Below are positions 46,728 to 55,680 of a stretch of 64,000 nucleotides of DNA, piece by piece. Made by a program: the position numbers and the translations under genes. Numbering within the stretch: position 1 is the first letter of the stretch; every line of letters starts with the position of its first letter. The stretch lies in assembly GCA_012842605.1 (NCBI GenBank), contig DUSN01000062.1, positions 1 to 64,000 of the forward strand, read 5' to 3'. Source of the stretch: Clostridiales bacterium (GTDB taxonomy: Bacteria > Bacillota > Clostridia > Caldicoprobacterales > DTU083). A model generated the notes under the pieces. It saw only the letters and a program-made list of their open reading frames with translations. It made no database searches and was not told the origin of the DNA.

Positions 46728-48088
46728 TGTTCAATACTCCTTTCAATCTTCTTTAACAGACGTCTTTTTCTTGTAAACAGTTCATCTCTCAGTTTAGATG
46801 AACCGTTATTATAGTCACCGTTGTTCCGAAGCCTGCTCGCCAGCTGTATGGCTCTTTCTGTACACTCAAGTGCTTTTTTATAGTCCTTTTTGCCATGTTC
46901 CAGGTACTTGGCCATCTCAACAAGAGGAAATATCAGCATGCTGCCCTCTTCCCCCGCCAATTCCTCCCACAGATTCATGGCTTCTTCAGGCCCGTCATGC
47001 CTCTTTCTTAAATAAGCAAATCGCTTTTTTGCATCTACCTTAAGTGAATGTATCACAGCAGTATCAATGCAGCATTTATAGCACTCCGAAGCTTCTTGAA
47101 TTCTATGGTTTCTTTCCAGTTCTTTTGCTATACTCAATAACTCATGGGGATTTGCATAGCCAATCGGATTTTTGTACAATTTGCTTATATGTATCAGCAA
47201 AGCAGCCAAAGCCGCAATATCCCATTCGTTATGTTTTATTACCTGCTTCATAGCATCAGTTTTTCTTGTTTCCAGATAATCAAAATAAATCTTTGGTATC
47301 AATTGTCCCGGAATGTCATTTTTCCTTTGCTGTTTAAGAATTTTATCCTCGATAGAAACAAGGGAACAGCTCTCTAAAAAATTTCCCCATAACCGCCTTG
47401 CTACATGCAGCAAATCCAGGTGCGAATCCTCCCAGTACAAAGGCCGGAGCCTGGAATATACAAAACGGCTCTCCAGCAACGGCCAGTCAAAGGCTTTTCC
47501 ATTAAATGTAACAAGTACTCGAAAATTTTTCAGTACATCCAGGACTGCTAATAACATAGGATATTCTTCGTCAAAGTCACGCATCAGATACTGCTCTATC
47601 ACTAACCCGTTGTCCGTAAAATAGCCTATTCCTATTAAGAACGGGTAAGTACCTGTTCCACCCGCCAAGCCGGTAGTTTCAGTATCTAACAACACTATAT
47701 CCTGAATACAAATATCGCGGTCTAATCTTGTCCACCATCTATTATCACTAAAGCTGGATGCCCACAGATCGGACAAATTAACTGAACCATATATTGTACT
47801 CTTACCATATATCGTTCGTTTCCTGATAAATGACCCATATGCTCCTATGATTGCCTGCCCGCCGAAATCCTCCATCCTTTCATTGCAGCCGACTGTTTTT
47901 CTGTCCGTATCAACTTTATTTCCATTGTTTATGGATTTATATATGGGCTCATATGTGTCCAGGCTGCCATCATTTTCCGTGTAAGCAGTTTGTTCATGAA
48001 CAGGCCGCTCTAAATTTCCGGCATCCGGATTATGCAAAGGGGAGTTGGATGACATTGCCTTGAGCTTGTTCTTCAAATTGGGTATCAC
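46718..48088 (-). CDS. mrfB: DEDDh exonuclease with TPR tail, MrfB/YprB family
   Basis: This protein of about 456 residues has an RNase H-like DEDDh exonuclease domain. Catalytic residues lie in VLLDTETTGLAGG, LVTFNGKAFDWPLLESRF and KHNEWDIAALAALL. A helical TPR-like region follows. MrfB in B. subtilis (YprB) acts with helicase MrfA in repair of mitomycin C damage. The start is uncertain: GTG 48088 or TTG 48091 behind GGGAGG. Either overlaps the end of mrfA by about 60 bp. Confidence 0.9.
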   Translation of the reverse strand: MIPNLKNKLKAMSSNSPLHNPDAGNLERPVHEQTAYTENDGSLDTYEPIYKSINNGNKVDTDRKTVGCNERMEDFGGQAIIGAYGSFIRKRTIYGKSTIYGSVNLSDLWASSFSDNRWWTRLDRDICIQDIVLLDTETTGLAGGTGTYPFLIGIGYFTDNGLVIEQYLMRDFDEEYPMLLAVLDVLKNFRVLVTFNGKAFDWPLLESRFVYSRLRPLYWEDSHLDLLHVARRLWGNFLESCSLVSIEDKILKQQRKNDIPGQLIPKIYFDYLETRKTDAMKQVIKHNEWDIAALAALLIHISKLYKNPIGYANPHELLSIAKELERNHRIQEASECYKCCIDTAVIHSLKVDAKKRFAYLRKRHDGPEEAMNLWEELAGEEGSMLIFPLVEMAKYLEHGKKDYKKALECTERAIQLASRLRNNGDYNNGSSKLRDELFTRKRRLLKKIERSIEQWG

Positions 48089-50345
48089 CAAGTATTCCTC
48101 CCAGAATTTTTTGTGCCATATATTTGCCATTAGCTGATACCTCAGCAGCAGGTCCGACACAAGCTGGACAACCACTTTCGCAATAGCAGTTCGATATTAC
48201 CTCATATGCTTTTTTAAACAACTCCAGATGAATCTCATAAAGCCGCTCACTGAAACCAATACCGCCAGGACAGCTGTCATAGATATAGATTGTGGGTTTA
48301 TGAGTAAAAGGAGATTTAACATGATATACAACATGGATATCACGGGGATCACACATCAGGTAAAGCGGTGCTATATGTCCTAAGACATTGGCTATTCCCA
48401 TCAATCCGTTCTGCAAATCATCCTGGCTTTCGATGCCTTTCGGAATATCATTCAATGTCATCCAATAGGCTGTTGTCTGCAGTTCCATTTCCGGTAAACG
48501 AACAGGCCCCCAGCCCAGGTTCTCATGTGTATCAAACTTTATCTTCTTGAACATGGTAACGAGAGATGTTACCATGACATCACCCCAGCTTCTGCCTGTC
48601 TTCCCCTCATCCTTTGTGCTAAATACATCCAAAACCTTTAAAGTAACTGCCAGGTTGGCATCAGTATAATAATCCACATCCACTTTTCTTACATATGCCT
48701 TCTTTTCCTCAAAATCCAGTTTTTCAACCTGATACTGGACACCTTCATGAATGTAAATGGCTTCCTCATGGAGCAGCTGTGGTGCACTGAAGCGATCCAT
48801 TTCACCAATTACCCGGTGCTGTGGAGTGGTTATATCTATAATGATAAAGTTTTCATTGGCAGCTGTACGAAGGCTGACTGAATCAGCCGGAAAATTGTCC
48901 GCTGTCCAGTACCAGCGGCTGCCTACATGCCGCAGCACCTTTTCCTCTTCCAGAAACTCCAGTATTTGATCTAATGAATCAACTCCGAAGGTTTCTCCGT
49001 CTTCAAACGGCAGCTCGAAAGCAGCACATTTGATATGGGACATTAGAATATACAGGTTATTGGGATTGATTAGTCCGTGTTCAGGACTGGATTCAAGGAA
49101 AAATTCAGGATGCTGTATAATATATTGATCCAGCGGATTGCTGCTGGCAACTATCATTGCAAGAGCTGTATCATTTCTGCGCCCTGCCCGGCCGGCCTGC
49201 TGCCATGTGCTTGCTATAGTACCGGGATAACCGCACATTATGCATGCCTGCAGCCTTCCTATGTCAATGCCCAGCTCAAGCGCATTGGTGCTGACTACAC
49301 CTAATATATTGCCTGATCTGAGCCCTTGTTCAATTTCACGCCTCTGGCTTGGCAGATAGCCGCCGCGATATCCTCTGACACTGTTGGATTTGCCCAGCTT
49401 ATCCTGTACCAATTGCTTCAGATAGGTGACCAGAACTTCCACAGTAAGACGGCTTTTGGCAAATAAAATAGTTTGTATTCCATTAAGTATAAAATTGGTG
49501 GCAAGCCTTCTTGTTTCTAAAAGAGAGCTTCTCCTAATGCCTAATTGCTTGTTCACTACAGGTGGATTGTAGAATATCATATGTTTTTTGCCGGACGGAG
49601 CACCGTTTTCATCTATTAGTTCCACTTCCTGCCCAATAATGCGCTCAGTCAGTTCTTTGGGGTTTGCTATAGTTGCTGAGCAGCAGATGAATTGCGGATC
49701 AGATCCATAGAATTTGCAAATACGGTGCAATCGGCGAAGGACATTGGCTAAATGGCTTCCGAATATCCCCCTATAAGAATGAATCTCATCTATTACAACA
49801 AACTTAAGATTCTCAAACAATTTAACCCATTTTGTATGATGAGGCATTATCCCGGAATGAAGCATATCAGGATTGGTAACAACAATATGGCCGGCTTGGC
49901 GGATTGCCTTCCTGGCGCTGACTGGTGTATCTCCATCATATGTATATGTCTTGATAGGATGGCCCAGCAAGTCCATAATTTCATGCAGCTCACTCACCTG
50001 ATCCTGGGACAGCGCTTTTGTTGGGAACAAATACAATGCTCTTGCATCGTCGTTATTCAGTATTTCATTAATAACAGGAAGATTATAACAGAGTGTCTTT
50101 CCTGATGCAGTAGGAGTTACTACAACTATATTTTTTCGCTGGAATACCAATTCAACTGCTTTGGACTGATGTGAGTACAGCTGATGTATGCCTTTCTTTT
50201 TTAGTACTATTTCCAGCTCAGGTCGCAGCCCTTTGGGAAATGAGCCATACACCGCACTCTTGGATTCCATTTCTTTCCAATATGTAATATTTTGCATGAT
50301 TTCCGGGCTGCTGCGTATATGATCTACCAGTTGATCAATATTCAT
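48030..50345 (-). CDS. mrfA: DEAD/DEAH-box helicase MrfA (YprA) with DUF1998 zinc domain
   Basis: This 771-residue superfamily 2 helicase has motif I PTASGKT, motif II DEIH, motif III SATIANP, and motif VI QQAGRAGRR. The C-terminal DUF1998 domain has four clustered Cys in NCYCESGCPACVG, as in MrfA, where they bind zinc. MrfA unwinds DNA 3' to 5' and works with MrfB on mitomycin C lesions. ATG follows AAGGGG. No LexA box was seen in its promoter. Confidence 0.94.
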   Translation of the reverse strand: MNIDQLVDHIRSSPEIMQNITYWKEMESKSAVYGSFPKGLRPELEIVLKKKGIHQLYSHQSKAVELVFQRKNIVVVTPTASGKTLCYNLPVINEILNNDDARALYLFPTKALSQDQVSELHEIMDLLGHPIKTYTYDGDTPVSARKAIRQAGHIVVTNPDMLHSGIMPHHTKWVKLFENLKFVVIDEIHSYRGIFGSHLANVLRRLHRICKFYGSDPQFICCSATIANPKELTERIIGQEVELIDENGAPSGKKHMIFYNPPVVNKQLGIRRSSLLETRRLATNFILNGIQTILFAKSRLTVEVLVTYLKQLVQDKLGKSNSVRGYRGGYLPSQRREIEQGLRSGNILGVVSTNALELGIDIGRLQACIMCGYPGTIASTWQQAGRAGRRNDTALAMIVASSNPLDQYIIQHPEFFLESSPEHGLINPNNLYILMSHIKCAAFELPFEDGETFGVDSLDQILEFLEEEKVLRHVGSRWYWTADNFPADSVSLRTAANENFIIIDITTPQHRVIGEMDRFSAPQLLHEEAIYIHEGVQYQVEKLDFEEKKAYVRKVDVDYYTDANLAVTLKVLDVFSTKDEGKTGRSWGDVMVTSLVTMFKKIKFDTHENLGWGPVRLPEMELQTTAYWMTLNDIPKGIESQDDLQNGLMGIANVLGHIAPLYLMCDPRDIHVVYHVKSPFTHKPTIYIYDSCPGGIGFSERLYEIHLELFKKAYEVISNCYCESGCPACVGPAAEVSANGKYMAQKILGGILGDTQFEEQAQGNVIQLPFA

Positions 50346-50379
50346 TAAACCATTCCCCTTACTAATCTCTTTCCTATTA

Positions 50380-50408
50380 ATTATATCTATTTTCCCCCTT
50401 AATGTCTA
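50380..50408 (-). promoter_or_regulatory. Promoter of the mrfA operon
   Basis: TAGACA (50408-50403), 17 bp, TATAAT (50385-50380) on the minus strand. REP-like repeats begin four bases upstream of the -35. Confidence 0.65.
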
Positions 50409-50411
50409 TGT

Positions 50412-50450
50412 GGGGACGTTTCTCAATTTTCCTGTGGGGACATTTCTCAG
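50412..50450. repeat. REP-like repeat pair downstream of the RAYT gene
   Basis: GGGGACGTTTCTCAA (50412-50426) and GGGGACATTTCTCAG (50436-50450) in direct orientation, 24 bp apart. They lie between the RAYT terminator and the mrfA promoter. Confidence 0.85.
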
Positions 50451-50506
50451 TTATTACTTAATAAAAACGGCAAACTCATTTTGGGACAGCTAATAAAGTA
50501 ATTACA

Positions 50507-50554
50507 TAAAAAAGAAAGCCAATACTAATCTTTTCACAAAGGATAGCATGGCTT
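50507..50554 (-). terminator. Terminator of the RAYT gene
   Basis: On the minus strand AAGCCATGCTATC pairs imperfectly with GATTAGTATTGGCTT, followed by TCTTTTTTATG. Confidence 0.6.
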
Positions 50555-50624
50555 AAAAAATATGTGCGACTTGGAGATAATGGGGCTTGTTGGGCTTATA
50601 TACTTATAAAAATATAACTTAACA

Positions 50625-50660
50625 CTGCATAAAATACAGTATCTATTATGTATTATGCAG
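50625..50660 (-). repeat. Hairpin over the RAYT stop codon
   Basis: CTGCATAAaaTACA (50625-50638) pairs with TGTATTATGCAG (50649-50660), with a two-base bulge. The TAA stop (50653-50655) lies in one arm. It could be the transposon end recognised by the transposase, or only an mRNA end structure. Confidence 0.5.
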
Positions 50661-51588
50661 CATTTTTCAGAAGTTCACTAAAAATCTGCGAATATAAGGT
50701 GTGTCCGCTATTTATAAGTTCATACCCCCTATCACATAATTGTGAACAACAGGCTATAGTTATAGAAGGTATTATACGACATATTTCTCTATAACTTAAT
50801 CCTGCTAAAACTCTCAGGACATATGCACAGAACGCCCTGTAATTAATCAGTTCCCTTTTAGCCTTCCATGCAATATTTATAATATTATCATGCGCAGAGC
50901 CTGTCAGTTTACTGGATACGTAACTTACCACATTATCGGGTGAAATGCTTCTCAATATTATGCTTCTACCACTGATATATTCATTTTCAGCAGCAGTAGA
51001 AAATTGCTCATCATAATCCTTTAAATTATCTGTTTTATTTTGATACTTGACAAATTCATAGTATTTCTTTATAAAGCTCTCTCCATCAGCATGAAAAAGC
51101 TCCATTATAAAGCTCTTATCTATAATCTTATGGGTGTCTTCCCGTTTGCCTATATAGATTCCATATGAAGAATAGGGATAATCCTCTTCCCTGCCGTTAT
51201 ATTCGGGAATATCCTTAGGATTGTTGTGTATATAAGCAGATACTGCTAAGTTATACCGTTCTGAAGATAATATCCTGCTTTGAAATCTATCCTGGAATAA
51301 ATGCCCGTGCCTATTATATTTTGTATTGTAATATCTAACATAAGCCGTATTCAAACTGTGCATAAATTTCGACACATCAAAACCTTTAGGATCCAGATGA
51401 ATATGAACATGGTTATTCATCAAGCAGTATGCATATACACTAGCTTGGTATTTATCTGTATAACGTTTGAGCAAAGCCAAATAGTAGTCCTTGTCCTCAT
51501 TTTCCCTAAACAGAAGTATTTCTGAGGAACTTCTGCTCATAATGTGATAGATAGCCAGTTCATGCTTTTGCCGTGCTCTTCTGGGCAT
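50653..51588 (-). CDS. REP-associated tyrosine transposase (RAYT, IS200-like Y1)
   Basis: This protein of about 311 residues has the Y1 HUH fold: CLMNNHVHIHL gives the metal-binding HxH (H60, H62). The YVRYYNTKY segment near residues 83-90 holds the candidate catalytic tyrosine, and RHGHLFQDRF is typical of RAYTs. A long C-terminal part has a helix-turn-helix-like LSYREICRIIPSITIACCSQ. RAYTs nick single-stranded REP hairpins. ATG at 51588 has AGGTGG upstream. The gene seems intact, has a LexA box promoter, and is flanked by REP-like repeats on both sides. Confidence 0.9.
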   Translation of the reverse strand: MPRRARQKHELAIYHIMSRSSSEILLFRENEDKDYYLALLKRYTDKYQASVYAYCLMNNHVHIHLDPKGFDVSKFMHSLNTAYVRYYNTKYNRHGHLFQDRFQSRILSSERYNLAVSAYIHNNPKDIPEYNGREEDYPYSSYGIYIGKREDTHKIIDKSFIMELFHADGESFIKKYYEFVKYQNKTDNLKDYDEQFSTAAENEYISGRSIILRSISPDNVVSYVSSKLTGSAHDNIINIAWKAKRELINYRAFCAYVLRVLAGLSYREICRIIPSITIACCSQLCDRGYELINSGHTLYSQIFSELLKNAA

Positions 51589-51646
51589 AACAATAACCAC
51601 CTATCAAAGGTAATTAACTAAAGGATAGATTTATAAGTTTAATTAT

Positions 51647-51676
51647 ATTTTACCATAGAACACATGTTCGTGTAAA
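51647..51676 (-). promoter_or_regulatory. RAYT promoter with LexA/DinR box
   Basis: TTTACA (51676-51671), 18 bp, TAAAAT (51652-51647) on the minus strand. GAACACATGTTC (51658-51669) fits the Firmicute SOS box GAAC-N4-GTTC and fills the spacer. Twenty-two of 23 positions match the dinB promoter block. Confidence 0.78.
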
Positions 51677-51787
51677 GCGTTAATAAATTTTTTTCTTAAA
51701 ATTTTTGATAGTATTGTTTATGAAATAATTATAACTTAGTCATATTCTGGTACATGATAAAAAGGAATTGATATTGGGAAAAACAAA

Positions 51788-51837
51788 GGGACATTTCACA
51801 ATAATATTAGTAAGTAATAAAATTGAGAACTGTCCCC
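51788..51837. repeat. REP-like inverted pair between lpd and the RAYT gene
   Basis: GGGACATTTCACAA (51788-51801) and ATTGAGAACTGTCCCC (51822-51837) pair over 13 of 15 positions with a 20-nt loop. The array ends six bases from the lpd stop codon. Confidence 0.85.
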
Positions 51838-51843
51838 ATTATT

Positions 51844-53238
51844 TTATATATGGATAGCCCAGCCTTCTACTGTGCGCATGGATTCCATTACCGCTTCTGA
51901 TATAGTAGGATGAGCATGTATCATGTTGGCTATATCCTCCGGCAGCAACTCAGCTGTCTTTGCCAGCAGTATTTCATGAATAATCTCTGTTGCATCAGCA
52001 CCAATGCAATGGGCTCCTAAAATTTCTTTTGTGTTAGGATCATACAGTACCTTTACCATTCCGTCAGGCTGTTCTACGGCAACAGACTTACCAGCTCCTC
52101 TGTATGGAAAGCTTGCTTTTTTATATTCTACAGAATCCTGCTTTGCCCGCCATTCAGAATATCCGAAGCTTGCTACCTGAGGATCACAATAAACAGCACT
52201 TGGAATACTCATTGGATCAATTCTCTTCGGAGGATTCAACCCCGCTATATGCTCAACTGCAATTTCTCCTTCCTTTGACGCTACATGAGCCAATAAAGGA
52301 GTATTGATAACATCTCCTATTGCATAAATGCCGGGTACATTTGTCTCATAGTAGTCTCCAACCTGGATAAAGCCTTTATCTGTTAGCACCCCTACCGATT
52401 CCAGCCCAAGCCCCGAGGAGTTGGGTACCCTTCCAACAGCAACAAGAATCTGATTTACTGAAATTGTTTTATGTTTCTCATTATTGTCTGCCAAAACTAC
52501 AGAAACATGGTCTTCTAATTTTTCCATTGATAAGGCCTTGGTTTTCGTCATTACCTCTATTCCTCTGGCTCTAAATATCCTGGCTAAATAATTAGATATT
52601 TCCTCATCCTCAAGGGGCAAAATTCGATCCATTAACTCCACCAAAATTACTTTTACTCCGAAAGAATTCATTATATATGCAAACTCGACACCAATTGCTC
52701 CGCCGCCTATTATCAGTATCCTTTCCGGAAGTCTCTCCAGCATTAACGCACCTGTAGATGAAAGCACATATTTTTCATCAAAAGGAAACCCCGGGACTTC
52801 CCTTGGTCTTGAACCTGTAGCAATAATGATATTCTTGCCTGTAACTTTCCTGCCCGATGAAAGGTTTACCTCATTCTTACCAATAATTGTTCCTGTACCT
52901 TCAAACAAATCTACTTTATTTTTCTTCAGCAGATAACTTACTCCCTTAGACAGTGTATCCGCTGCTTTTCTTGACTTTTTAAAAACTTTTCCATAATCGA
53001 ATCCTTTACGATCTATTGATATGCCCAGTTCTTCCATAGCAGACAAACTGCGATACAGCTCTGCCTGGTGAATCAGTGCTTTAGAAGGGATACAGCCTAC
53101 ATTAAGGCATACGCCGCCCACCTTTTCCTTCTCTATTATGGCAGCCCTTAACCCCAGCTGGGATGCACGGATAGCAGCCACATAACCCCCCGGTCCGCCT
53201 CCGATTATAACAACATCATACTCATATGATTGGTTCAT
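51844..53238 (-). CDS. lpdA: Dihydrolipoyl dehydrogenase (E3)
   Basis: This 464-residue FAD enzyme reoxidises dihydrolipoamide with NAD. It has FAD motif VVIIGGGPGGYVAAIRA, redox cysteines in GGVCLNVGCIPSKA, the NAD motif LIIGGGAIGVEFA, and C-terminal HAHPTISE with the catalytic His-Glu. It has no lipoyl domain of its own. ATG at 53238 is set by GGAGGGGG; GTG at 53268 has no such site. It is the last gene of pdhABC-lpd. Confidence 0.97.
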   Translation of the reverse strand: MNQSYEYDVVIIGGGPGGYVAAIRASQLGLRAAIIEKEKVGGVCLNVGCIPSKALIHQAELYRSLSAMEELGISIDRKGFDYGKVFKKSRKAADTLSKGVSYLLKKNKVDLFEGTGTIIGKNEVNLSSGRKVTGKNIIIATGSRPREVPGFPFDEKYVLSSTGALMLERLPERILIIGGGAIGVEFAYIMNSFGVKVILVELMDRILPLEDEEISNYLARIFRARGIEVMTKTKALSMEKLEDHVSVVLADNNEKHKTISVNQILVAVGRVPNSSGLGLESVGVLTDKGFIQVGDYYETNVPGIYAIGDVINTPLLAHVASKEGEIAVEHIAGLNPPKRIDPMSIPSAVYCDPQVASFGYSEWRAKQDSVEYKKASFPYRGAGKSVAVEQPDGMVKVLYDPNTKEILGAHCIGADATEIIHEILLAKTAELLPEDIANMIHAHPTISEAVMESMRTVEGWAIHI

Positions 53239-53295
53239 ATTTCCCCCTCCAAATTGGCTCAAGTACACTTTTTCATAAGAATAATGTTACTTATG

Positions 53296-54636
53296 TCAGA
53301 ACAACGCACGAATCGGATCCTCAATAATATCTTTCAAATCTTTAAGGAAGGCTGCTCCTGCTGCTCCGTCAATTACCCTGTGGTCACATGAAAGAGTCAT
53401 CTTCATTTGTGTTTGAATTGTAATATTATCGTCCTGATCAACTGCCGGAACCTTTTTCATTTCTCCGACAGCTAAAATAGCTGAACCCGGCGGATTAATT
53501 ACAGCAGTAAACTCTTCAATCCCAAATGAGCCAAGGTTGCTTATAGTAAATCCTGCATTCTGATATTCATCGGGAGCCAATTTATTGTTTCTGGCCTTTT
53601 CTATCAATACCAGAAGTTCCTTATTAATTGCAATTACGCCTTTATTTCCGCAATCACGGACAACAGGAGTTATCAACCCGTCAGGCTGTGCAACAGCCAA
53701 CCCAATGTCAACTTGTTTTCTTTGAATAATTGTATCTCCATTCCAGGTTGCATTCACCATAGGATGCTTTTTGAGTGCTTCAGCAGCATACTTAATAAAA
53801 AATGCATTAAAGGAAACTTTTTCCTGCAGGGATTCATTTAATCTCTTTCTGGTTTGAATAAGATTGTCTACATTTACAGAGACAGTCAGATAATAATGAG
53901 GTGCGCTGAATTTGGACTCCGACAGACGCTGAGCAATAATTTTTCTCTTTTGCGATACCGGAATCTCAATATCACCGACAGCTGCGACAACAGCTTGTAC
54001 CGGCGTTGAAATCTTAAAGGCTTGCTGTTCTTTCCCTTGCTGAATCTCAATTTTCTGTGCTTCAGTCACATTATATCCTTTAGCCATACTGCTTATTTCA
54101 GTCACATTGCTCTTATCAAGTTTATCCTTCATGTATCTTTCTATATCGGCTTTAACTATGCGGCCAGCCGGACCGCTTCCATTAATATCGCTTAAATCAA
54201 TTTTATTCATTTCTGCTATTCTACGTGCTAAAGGCGATGCTTTAATACGAGTATCACCATATGCTTTTATTGATTCATTTTTTATATATATTTGAGAACT
54301 GTCCCCAAAGTCATTTTTGCTTAATTCTTGAGAACTGTCCCCACCATCGATTTTTTGAGAACTGTCCCCATCATCAAGTATTTGAGAAATGTCCCCGAGG
54401 TTGTCGCCAATGATGGCAATGACCTCACCTACTGCTGCTTTTTCACCTTCCTGGACCAGAATTTTAAGCAAAATTCCTTCTGCAGTGGATTCATAGTCCA
54501 TTGTAGCCTTATCGGTTTCTACTTCACACAATATATCACCGGCCTCAACCCGGTCTCCTTCTTTTTTATGCCACCTAGCCAAAATTCCTTCTTCCATGGT
54601 AGGTGACAAGGCAGTCATAAAAACTTTTTCAGCCAT
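53296..54636 (-). CDS. pdhC: Pyruvate dehydrogenase E2, dihydrolipoamide acetyltransferase
   Basis: This 446-residue E2 has one lipoyl domain (residues 1-80, lysine in EVETDKATMDYES), then a linker (about 80-120), a peripheral subunit-binding domain (KASPLARRIAEMNKIDLSDINGSGPAGRIVKADIERYM), and a catalytic core ending in DHRVIDGAAGAAF with the active-site His. The first linker holds four copies of G-D-(S/I)-S-Q, each encoded by an in-frame REP-like repeat. ATG follows AGGGGG. Confidence 0.96.
   Translation of the reverse strand: MAEKVFMTALSPTMEEGILARWHKKEGDRVEAGDILCEVETDKATMDYESTAEGILLKILVQEGEKAAVGEVIAIIGDNLGDISQILDDGDSSQKIDGGDSSQELSKNDFGDSSQIYIKNESIKAYGDTRIKASPLARRIAEMNKIDLSDINGSGPAGRIVKADIERYMKDKLDKSNVTEISSMAKGYNVTEAQKIEIQQGKEQQAFKISTPVQAVVAAVGDIEIPVSQKRKIIAQRLSESKFSAPHYYLTVSVNVDNLIQTRKRLNESLQEKVSFNAFFIKYAAEALKKHPMVNATWNGDTIIQRKQVDIGLAVAQPDGLITPVVRDCGNKGVIAINKELLVLIEKARNNKLAPDEYQNAGFTISNLGSFGIEEFTAVINPPGSAILAVGEMKKVPAVDQDDNITIQTQMKMTLSCDHRVIDGAAGAAFLKDLKDIIEDPIRALF
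54291..54396. repeat. Four in-frame REP-like repeats inside pdhC
   Basis: TTGAGAACTGTCCCC or the variant TTGAGAAATGTCCCC starts at 54292, 54328, 54355 and 54382. Spacings are 36, 27 and 27 bp, all multiples of three. All copies have the same orientation and encode GDSSQ or GDISQ in the E2 linker. Confidence 0.95.
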
Positions 54637-54685
54637 ATATTATACCCCCTGTTATTTCTGGGTTTACCACTATAATTATTTCGTT

Positions 54686-55666
54686 TTACCTTATATACAT
54701 TACTTTCTTTACGGCATCTATAATCTTTTTCACGGTAGGCTGAACTTCCAGTTCCAAAGTATGATTGTATGGCATGGGAACATCTTCGGAAGTTACCAGC
54801 TCAACCGGTGCATCCAAATAATCAAAGCAATTTCTTAATACCAGCCATCCGACATGGGAAGCCACACTGGCAAAAGGCCATGTTTCATCCACAATAACAC
54901 ACCTGTTCGTCTTTCTGACTGATCGATAAATAGCTTCCTCATCCAGAGGTTTAATGGTACGAAGGTCAATAATCTCAGCATCTACCCCCATCTCTGCCAG
55001 CTGCTGGGCAGCCTGTTCCACCAGCCGCAGCGGTTTGGAATAGGTTACTATGGTTACATCCCTGCCCTCTCTCTTTACATCAGCCTTGCCGATAGGAATC
55101 AGATATTCCTCTTCCGGGACTTCACCTTTCCAGGAATACATAAGCTCTGCTTCCAAAAACAATACCGGATTGTCATTTCGGATGCTGGATTTCAAAAGGC
55201 CTTTTGCATCATAGGGTGTACCAGGAGCCACGACTATCAATCCCGGAACATGAGCATAAATTGACTGCAATGCCTGTGAGTGCTGGGAGCTTAAATATTC
55301 TGCAGGCCCGTTCGGACCACGAAAAACGATTGGAATGCTCACCTGCCCTCCGGACATATGCCGCATTTTCGCAGCATTATTTACCACCTGGTCATAAGCC
55401 AGGAGCGAAAAGTTAAATGTCATCCATTCTACAATAGGCCGCAGACCAGCCATGGCCGCTCCGATTCCTATACCGCTGAAACTTGCCTCCGTTATGGGTG
55501 TGTCAATAACCCGTTTAGGACCATATTTATCTAAAAGGCCTTGGCTGACCTTATATGCACCATTGTATTCGGCTACTTCTTCTCCCATCAGAAATACCCG
55601 TTCATCACGTGCCATTTCCTCATCAATTGCCTGTCTTATTGCTTCGCGAAAGGTAATTACCGCCAT
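54686..55666 (-). CDS. pdhB: Pyruvate dehydrogenase E1 beta subunit
   Basis: This 326-residue transketolase-like subunit begins AVITFREAIRQAIDEEMARDERVFLMGEEV. The PITEASFSGIGIGAAMAGLRPIVEWMTFNF and SSQHSQALQSIYAHVPGLIVV blocks resemble the mitochondrial and alphaproteobacterial E1 beta type more than branched-chain enzymes. ATG follows ATGGAGGT. It is 14 bp from pdhA. Confidence 0.96.
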   Translation of the reverse strand: MAVITFREAIRQAIDEEMARDERVFLMGEEVAEYNGAYKVSQGLLDKYGPKRVIDTPITEASFSGIGIGAAMAGLRPIVEWMTFNFSLLAYDQVVNNAAKMRHMSGGQVSIPIVFRGPNGPAEYLSSQHSQALQSIYAHVPGLIVVAPGTPYDAKGLLKSSIRNDNPVLFLEAELMYSWKGEVPEEEYLIPIGKADVKREGRDVTIVTYSKPLRLVEQAAQQLAEMGVDAEIIDLRTIKPLDEEAIYRSVRKTNRCVIVDETWPFASVASHVGWLVLRNCFDYLDAPVELVTSEDVPMPYNHTLELEVQPTVKKIIDAVKKVMYIR

Positions 55667-55680
55667 TGCTCCACCTCCAT

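Noticed and set aside
54291-54396. Regularly spaced repeats that could suggest a small CRISPR array
   Set aside because: Spacings are 27-36 bp including a 15-bp repeat, so spacers are only 12-21 bp; the repeats are in frame in an intact gene and match dispersed copies elsewhere.
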